This document shows, one piece after another, positions 59,507 to 64,000 of a stretch of DNA of 64,000 nt. The stretch is from DTU080 sp050945315 (GTDB lineage Bacteria; Bacillota; Limnochordia; DTU080), in NCBI GenBank assembly GCA_050945315.1, contig JBMNSS010000001.1, positions 1 to 64,000 of the forward strand. Reading direction: 5' to 3'. A program made the translations under genes and the position numbers. The notes below the pieces were generated by a model that was not told the DNA's origin, searched no databases, and was given only the letters and a program-made list of their open reading frames with translations. How positions within the stretch are numbered: position 1 is the first letter of the stretch; each line of letters begins with the position of its first letter.

Positions 59507-60049
59507 CTACGCGCTACGGAAAGGCATACCCAACGCCCGAAGCAGCTCATAGCCTTCCTCATCCGTCTTGGCCGTTGTCACAATAACAATATCCATGCCC
59601 CTGATCTTATCGATCTTGTCATAGTCGATTTCAGGGAAGACAAGCTGTTCCCGTAGCCCCAGAGAGTAGTTCCCTCGACCGTCAAAGCTCCTCGGCGAAA
59701 GGCCGCGAAAATCCCTGATCCTCGGCAGGGTGACATTAATAAGTTTGTCGAGGAAATCATACATCCGTTTTCCGCGCAGCGTAACTTTGGCGCCGATCCT
59801 CATGCCGGTGCGAATTTTGAAGGCCGCCACCGACTTCTTAGCCTTAGTGACGACAGGCCTTTGACCTGTTATCGCCATCAGATCCGCGACCGCCCCGTCG
59901 AGAGCCTTGGGCTCTGCCACCGCGTCTCCCACACCCATGTTGATGACTACCTTGCTTAGCGTGGGGACCTCGTTCACGTTCTCATAGCCAAAGTGCTCCT
60001 TGAGAGCAGGCTTCACTTCATTTTCCAGTTTCTCTTTTAGGCGAGCCAA
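59507..60049 (-). CDS. rplE: 50S ribosomal protein L5
   Basis: A 180-residue L5, 5S rRNA-binding. VPTLSKVVINMGVGDAV, LMAITGQRPVVTKAKKSVA, FKIRTGMRIGAKVTLRG and FRGLSPRSFDGRGNYSLG are conserved. TTG start with a G-run upstream. Confidence 0.98.
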   Translation of the reverse strand: MARLKEKLENEVKPALKEHFGYENVNEVPTLSKVVINMGVGDAVAEPKALDGAVADLMAITGQRPVVTKAKKSVAAFKIRTGMRIGAKVTLRGKRMYDFLDKLINVTLPRIRDFRGLSPRSFDGRGNYSLGLREQLVFPEIDYDKIDKIRGMDIVIVTTAKTDEEGYELLRALGMPFRSA

Positions 60050-60069
60050 CCGTTGCCCCCCTTTCCCGG

Positions 60070-60393
60070 TTAGTCAATGTCTTTGCCACAGCGCTTGCAT
60101 ACACGCGTTACGCTACCATCTGTCCCTCGTGACCGGCCGACTCGTGTCGCCTCATTGCAGTTGGGACATACGAGCATCACATTCGATATATGCACGGGTC
60201 CGGGGCGACTGACAATTCCCCCCTCGGGGTTAGCCTGTGAGGGACGTGTATGACGCTTTACGATGTTAATCCCCTCAACTACAACTCGTTGCGACGCACG
60301 GTCGACACTCAATACAGCCCCTGTCTTGCCGGCGTCTTCGCCGCTGACCACTTTCACGGTGTCGCCCTTGCGTACGTGCGCCTTTAACACCAA
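60070..60393 (-). CDS. rplX: 50S ribosomal protein L24
   Basis: A 107-residue L24 with KOW motif (HVRKGDTVKVVSGEDAGKTG) and a C-terminal zinc-ribbon-like pair (CPNCNEATRVG, VCKRCGK). TTG start after GGAG; a GTG one codon later is equally possible. Confidence 0.97.
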   Translation of the reverse strand: MVLKAHVRKGDTVKVVSGEDAGKTGAVLSVDRASQRVVVEGINIVKRHTRPSQANPEGGIVSRPGPVHISNVMLVCPNCNEATRVGRSRGTDGSVTRVCKRCGKDID

Positions 60394-60427
60394 CGGTACT
60401 CCTCCTTAACAAAACGGCGTCGGCTTC

Positions 60428-60796
60428 TCAAAGGACTTCCGGTGCGAGACTCACTATGCGCATGAAGTCCCGTTCACGCAACTCGCGAGCCACCGGGCCG
60501 AAAATACGAGTTCCTCTCGGCGCGTTCTGTTCGTTGATGACGACGGCCGCGTTTTCGTCAAAGCGAATATAGGAGCCATCCCGTCTGCCGGTGATCGCCT
60601 TGGTCCGTACAATAACGGCTCTGACGATCTCGCCCTTCTTGACCACGCCCCCGGGCGTTGCCTCCTTGACGGAAGCGACGATCACATCGCCTACTCGGGC
60701 ATAGCGACGACGGGACCCGCCCAGTACTCTGATGCACAACAGTTCTTTCGCACCGGTATTGTCAGCTACTTTGACCCGCGATTCTTGCTGTATCAT
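60428..60796 (-). CDS. rplN: 50S ribosomal protein L14
   Basis: A 122-residue L14: MIQQESRVKVADNTGAKELL, CIRVLGGSRRRYARVGDVIV, RPLGT-like APRGTRIFGPVARELR and the end FMRIVSLAPEVL. Normal length. Confidence 0.98.
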   Translation of the reverse strand: MIQQESRVKVADNTGAKELLCIRVLGGSRRRYARVGDVIVASVKEATPGGVVKKGEIVRAVIVRTKAITGRRDGSYIRFDENAAVVINEQNAPRGTRIFGPVARELRERDFMRIVSLAPEVL

Positions 60797-60826
60797 CTTG
60801 TTCGCCCCCTTGGTTCCGACGACTGG

Positions 60827-61093
60827 CTAGCGGGCTTTCTCCAAAACCTGGACGATGCGCCACCGCTTATCTTTCGATAGAGGGCGAGTTTCCATGACTC
60901 GTACCCGATCGCCAGTATTTGTTATATTCCCCTCGTCATGTGCCTTGAGTTTGACCGTTTGTCGCATCGTCTTCCGGTAGAGCGGGTGTTGAACCAGGCG
61001 CTCCACGGCGACGACGCGCGTCTTGTCCATTTTGTCAGACACTACAACCCCGACGCGAGTCTTACGCTGTTTGCGAACTGAAGTGTCGCTCAT
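60827..61093 (-). CDS. rpsQ: 30S ribosomal protein S17
   Basis: An 88-residue S17 (OB fold): KTRVGVVVSDKMDKTRVVAV, HPLYRKTMRQTVKLKAHDE and RVRVMETRPLSKDKRWRIV. The ATG before SDTSVRKQRK has AGGAGGGG upstream and is chosen over a start inside rpmC. Confidence 0.97.
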   Translation of the reverse strand: MSDTSVRKQRKTRVGVVVSDKMDKTRVVAVERLVQHPLYRKTMRQTVKLKAHDEGNITNTGDRVRVMETRPLSKDKRWRIVQVLEKAR

Positions 61094-61106
61094 AAGGCCC
61101 CTCCTT

Positions 61107-61310
61107 CTACCCCCGCCCAACGCCGAGCTGTCGCTCGCGCATGACCGTCTTTATCCGGGCAATGTCCCTGCGTACCAGCCGAAACCGCGCCGGATTGTCC
61201 AGCTGACCCGTGACCGCTTGAAAGCGCAAGTTAAACAACTCTTCCTTCAGATCGGCCAGGCGCCCATCCAGTTCAGATTCCGTGAGTTCTCTCAGTTCCT
61301 CAGCTTTCAA
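61107..61310 (-). CDS. rpmC: 50S ribosomal protein L29
   Basis: A 67-residue L29: MKAEELRELTESELDGRLAD, LKEELFNLRFQAVTGQLDNP, RFRLVRRDIARIKTVMRER. TTG start overlapping the rplP stop (TTGA), so coupled. Docking site for trigger factor and SRP near the exit tunnel. Confidence 0.97.
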   Translation of the reverse strand: MKAEELRELTESELDGRLADLKEELFNLRFQAVTGQLDNPARFRLVRRDIARIKTVMRERQLGVGRG

Positions 61311-61753
61311 TGTCCGTCACCACCCGCGGCTTCTTCGGCTGCGACCATTTCCCGTTTGACAATCTTCGTCTTGATGGGGAGTTTATGCGCAGCAAGACGA
61401 AGCGCCTCTCTGGATAACTCCTCGTCAACTCCGCCAATTTCAAACATCACCCGACCGGGCTTCACTACGGCAACCCAGTACTCAGGTGCTCCTTTCCCGC
61501 TTCCCATGCGGGTCTCAGCGGGCTTTGCCGTCACGGGCTTGTCCGGGAAAATCTTCACCCAGACCCTGCCGCCACGTCTGATGTGACGGGTCATGGCAAC
61601 ACGGGCTGCCTCAATCTGGGTATTCGTAATCCATCCGGGTTCGAGCGCTTGCAGGCCGAACTCACCAAGGGTAACGCTCGAACCGCGCTCGGCCCTGCCC
61701 TTCATGCGACCGCGCTGAACCTTGCGGCGCCTGACCCTTTTGGGCATGAGCAT
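61307..61753 (-). CDS. rplP: 50S ribosomal protein L16
   Basis: A 148-residue L16: LMPKRVRRRKVQRGRMKGRA, GEFGLQALEPGWITNTQIEA, ARVAMTRHIRRGGRVWVKIF and RMGSGKGAPEYWVAVVKPGR. It organises the peptidyl-transferase region. The C-terminal tail is slightly longer and acidic (VAAEEAAGGDGH). Confidence 0.98.
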   Translation of the reverse strand: MLMPKRVRRRKVQRGRMKGRAERGSSVTLGEFGLQALEPGWITNTQIEAARVAMTRHIRRGGRVWVKIFPDKPVTAKPAETRMGSGKGAPEYWVAVVKPGRVMFEIGGVDEELSREALRLAAHKLPIKTKIVKREMVAAEEAAGGDGH

Positions 61754-61755
61754 GG

Positions 61756-62424
61756 CTATTCCCCTCCCTGCGCGGTCCTCGCCTCAGTACTCTTCTGCGG
61801 CAGGACCTCGCCCTTGTATATCCAGACCTTTACGCCGATACGACCATAGGTAGTGCGAGCTTCCGAGAAACCATAGTCAATGTCGCCACGCAGCGTGTGT
61901 AAAGGCACAGATCCCTCATTGGTCCACTCGGTACGGGCGATTTCAGCTCCGCCCAAGCGACCGGACACTTGAATCCTGATTCCTTTGGCGCCCATACGCA
62001 TGGCACGCTGCTGAGCTTGACGCATGGCCCGGCGGAACGAAATGCGTCGTTCTAACTGGAAAGCCACATTCTCAGCCACAAGCTGGGCATCCAGCTCCGC
62101 CTGCTTGATCTCAACAATGTTAATCTGGACCTGTCTGTCGGTCATGCGCTCCAACTCGGCCCGAAGCTTTTCAACCTCGGCGCCGCCGCGACCGATTACC
62201 ATGCCAGGTCGTGCGGTGTGAATTGTTATTCGGGTGCGGTTGGCAGCCCGCTCTATCTCTGTTCGAGAAACGCCTGCCGTAAAGAAGCGTTCCTTGATCA
62301 TCCGTCGGATCATCAAGTCTTCGTGCAGGAGGTCGCTGAACTCCTTACGACCAGCGTACCATTTGCCCTCCCAGTCCTTGATGATGCCAAGCCGCAACCC
62401 GTATGGGTGTACTTTTTGACCCAC
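61756..62424 (-). CDS. rpsC: 30S ribosomal protein S3
   Basis: A 222-residue S3 with KH domain (RPGMVIGRGGAEVEKLRAEL) and the C-terminal fold (GAKGIRIQVSGRLGGAEIAR, TEWTNEGSVPLHTLRGDIDY). MGQKVHPYGLRLGI start. Two bases separate it from rplP. Confidence 0.98.
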   Translation of the reverse strand: MGQKVHPYGLRLGIIKDWEGKWYAGRKEFSDLLHEDLMIRRMIKERFFTAGVSRTEIERAANRTRITIHTARPGMVIGRGGAEVEKLRAELERMTDRQVQINIVEIKQAELDAQLVAENVAFQLERRISFRRAMRQAQQRAMRMGAKGIRIQVSGRLGGAEIARTEWTNEGSVPLHTLRGDIDYGFSEARTTYGRIGVKVWIYKGEVLPQKSTEARTAQGGE

Positions 62425-62468
62425 GCGTTGCTCCCCCTTCTGACGTCACTGTCGACGCCGCTGTCCAA

Positions 62469-62804
62469 TTAGTCTTGTTCACGCAATACAACCGTAATAT
62501 GGCTGGTGCGCTTGCGAATCCGAGTAGCCATTCCCCTGGCTCGCGGCCGGATTCTTTTCAATGTGGCACCTTCGTCCACATAGACCTCAGCAACAATCAT
62601 GTCTTCCGGATCGAGACTGTAATTGTTTAGGGCATTGGCCCCCGCAGAACGCACTATCTTTTCGACGTCTTCACAGGCGCGCCGGGGCGTAAGACCCAGG
62701 ATGACTAAAGCCTCACGATACGTCCTACCCCGAATCAGATCGACGACAGCCCGCGCCTTGCGGGGTGAGACACGCAGGAATCTTCCAACTGCTCTCACTT
62801 CCAT
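62469..62804 (-). CDS. rplV: 50S ribosomal protein L22
   Basis: A 111-residue L22: MEVRAVGRFLRVSPRKARAV, VVDLIRGRTYREALVILGL, AEVYVDEGATLKRIRPRARG and the tunnel hairpin MATRIRKRTSHITVVL. The chosen ATG has GGGAG nine bases upstream; a TTG six codons before is less likely. Confidence 0.97.
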   Translation of the reverse strand: MEVRAVGRFLRVSPRKARAVVDLIRGRTYREALVILGLTPRRACEDVEKIVRSAGANALNNYSLDPEDMIVAEVYVDEGATLKRIRPRARGMATRIRKRTSHITVVLREQD

Positions 62805-62825
62805 AGCCAGACTCTCCCTCAATAC

Positions 62826-63110
62826 CTACTTCAGGGCCGTAGAACGGACCGTGTGCGAACCGTGCCCCCGAAATGTTCGCGTGGGAGCAAACTCACCCAA
62901 CTTGTGTCCAACCATCTCTTCGGAAATATAGATCGGTACATGTCGTCGTCCATCGTGAACGGCAATGGTATGCCCGACCATCGCCGGGAATATCGTCGAA
63001 TCACGCGACCACGTTCTTATGACCCGCTTGTTGCCGGATTCATTCATCTGTTCAATCTTAGCCATCAGACTAGGATGAACATAGGGTCCCTTCTTAAGCG
63101 AACGCCCCAA
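62826..63110 (-). CDS. rpsS: 30S ribosomal protein S19
   Basis: A 94-residue S19: MGRSLKKGPYVHPSLMAKIE, TWSRDSTIFPAMVGHTIAVH, DGRRHVPIYISEEMVGHKLG, EFAPTRTFRGH. Normal length, between rplB and rplV. Confidence 0.98.
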   Translation of the reverse strand: MGRSLKKGPYVHPSLMAKIEQMNESGNKRVIRTWSRDSTIFPAMVGHTIAVHDGRRHVPIYISEEMVGHKLGEFAPTRTFRGHGSHTVRSTALK

Positions 63111-63158
63111 AGACCACTCCTCCTCTACTCAGATAGTGCTGAGCGTCGATCAGCCCGT

Positions 63159-63992
63159 TTAGCTCTGCTTGCGTCGACGGACAATCAAGCGATCCGATTT
63201 CTTACCTTTCTTCCGCGTACGGGCTCCCAGTGTGGGTTTACCCCACGGCGTGAGCGGCCCGGGCAGCCCCACAGGAGCCTTACCCTCACCACCGCCGTGG
63301 GGATGGTCTACCGGGTTCATAGCCAGGCCGCGTGTCTGCGGTCGGATGCCACGGTAGCGAGTCTTCCCCGCTTTTCCGACGGTGATGTTTTCATGATCCG
63401 TATTCCCAACTTGTCCAATGGTCGCCCGGCACTCAACCAACACCATCCGAAATTCACCCGAAGGCAGACGTAACGTTGCGTAACGCCCTTCTCGAGCCAT
63501 CACTTGCGCCGAAGTCCCCGCTGAGCGGGCGAGTTGCGCTCCGCGACCAGGATACAATTCGATATTGTGCACGGTGGTTCCCACTGGAATATTGGCCAAT
63601 GGGAGTGCATTGCCAACTTTGATATCAGCGTCCGGCCCGGACACAATGGTCTGACCGACCTCTAAACCCAAGGGCGCAATGATGTAGCGCTTTTCTCCAT
63701 CCGCATAGTGGATGAGAGCAATGCGTGCTGAACGATTCGGATCGTACTCAATGCTGGCTACGCGACCGGGGACACCGTCTTTGTCCCGACGGAAATCAAT
63801 GATCCGGTACTTGCGCTTCACCCCACCGCCGCGATGACGAGCGGTCGCACGGCCGGTGTTGTTGCGCCCTCCGCTCGACTTCAAAGGGACAGTGAGTGAC
63901 TTCTCGGGTTTGGACCGTGTTAGCTCCTCAAACGTGCTAACGGACATATCCCGGCGGCCGGGCGTTGTAGGTTTATATATCTTCACGGGCAT
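63159..63992 (-). CDS. rplB: 50S ribosomal protein L2
   Basis: A 277-residue L2, complete. VKIYKPTTPGRRDMSVSTFE start, RHRGGGVKRKYRIIDFRRDK, the zinc-independent core, and the peptidyl-transferase loop MNPVDHPHGGGEGKAPVG with the conserved His. The upstream S10-operon genes (rplW, rplD, rplC, rpsJ) would lie beyond the right edge. Confidence 0.98.
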   Translation of the reverse strand: MPVKIYKPTTPGRRDMSVSTFEELTRSKPEKSLTVPLKSSGGRNNTGRATARHRGGGVKRKYRIIDFRRDKDGVPGRVASIEYDPNRSARIALIHYADGEKRYIIAPLGLEVGQTIVSGPDADIKVGNALPLANIPVGTTVHNIELYPGRGAQLARSAGTSAQVMAREGRYATLRLPSGEFRMVLVECRATIGQVGNTDHENITVGKAGKTRYRGIRPQTRGLAMNPVDHPHGGGEGKAPVGLPGPLTPWGKPTLGARTRKKGKKSDRLIVRRRKQS

Positions 63993-64000
63993 GGTAACTC

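Noticed and set aside
1..64000. tRNA, rRNA, CRISPR arrays, insertion sequences or prophage genes
   Set aside because: None was recognised on reading both strands; the window looks like ordinary chromosome with some accessory genes.

Overview
The window looks like chromosome from a Firmicutes-grade (Bacillota-related) bacterium that probably has an outer membrane. Evidence for the lineage: the ribosomal block (rplB to rplQ) continues into an ECF-transporter gene, truA, rplM and rpsI, the arrangement typical of Firmicutes. adk-map-infA-rpmJ sits between secY and rpsM, S14 is the zinc-binding short form, and there is a YpiB/IDEAL-type protein, a YmfF/YmfH pair, a Rex-type operator and LexA-like boxes of Gram-positive type. 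Evidence for an outer membrane: a 1036-residue secreted protein combines a zinc-protease motif, a beta-propeller and a C-terminal surface-antigen-like barrel ending in Phe, and a LolA-like carrier precedes an RND exporter. The exact taxon cannot be named from sequence alone. TTG and GTG starts are frequent, and many gene ends carry strong hairpins without a U-tract. No tRNA, rRNA, CRISPR or insertion sequence was seen.

Layout. 1-4.6 kb: a truncated subtilase, an HI0933-type flavoprotein, RNase HI and a uridine-kinase-like enzyme. 4.7-9.5 kb: a trimeric NADH-linked [FeFe]-hydrogenase operon (hydC-hydB-hydA on the minus strand) behind a perfect Rex operator, followed upstream by a zinc-ribbon gene. 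9.5-17.5 kb (minus): the outer-membrane-type protein, iron-type alcohol dehydrogenase, small MscS channel, sugar isomerase, and typA with a promoter that implies a nearly leaderless mRNA. 17.5-26.5 kb: LysM/peptidoglycan-binding protein, YigZ, endonuclease III, a TPR plus degenerate HD-GYP protein followed by a tiny exported repeat peptide (a Rap-Phr-like layout), KDPG aldolase, a degenerate-JAMM/LysM membrane protein, signal peptidase, YpiB-like protein and an MBL hydrolase.

26.6-33.8 kb: a mutasome-type cassette (ImuB-like protein, DUF6504-like protein, error-prone DnaE2). It is split by a convergent pair of M16 peptidase homologues; the DUF6504/dnaE2 part has a sigma-A promoter overlapped by two LexA-like boxes. 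33.8-45.1 kb: sugar isomerase, LolA-like protein, RND exporter, BadF-type kinase, LarA-like protein, zinc-ribbon protein, class A PBP with a very acidic tail, and an ROK regulator.

45.1-64 kb (minus throughout): rpsI and rplM with tandem promoters, a ceramidase-like hydrolase, truA, a single polypeptide fusing both ECF ATPases with the T membrane subunit, then rplQ, rpoA, rpsD, rpsK, rpsM, rpmJ, infA, map, adk, secY and the spc/S10 ribosomal genes up to rplB at the right edge.

The most interesting candidates for something undescribed are the TPR receptor/exported repeat-peptide pair at 20.2-22.0 kb, the EcfA-EcfA-EcfT fusion, and the protease-propeller-barrel outer-membrane protein.
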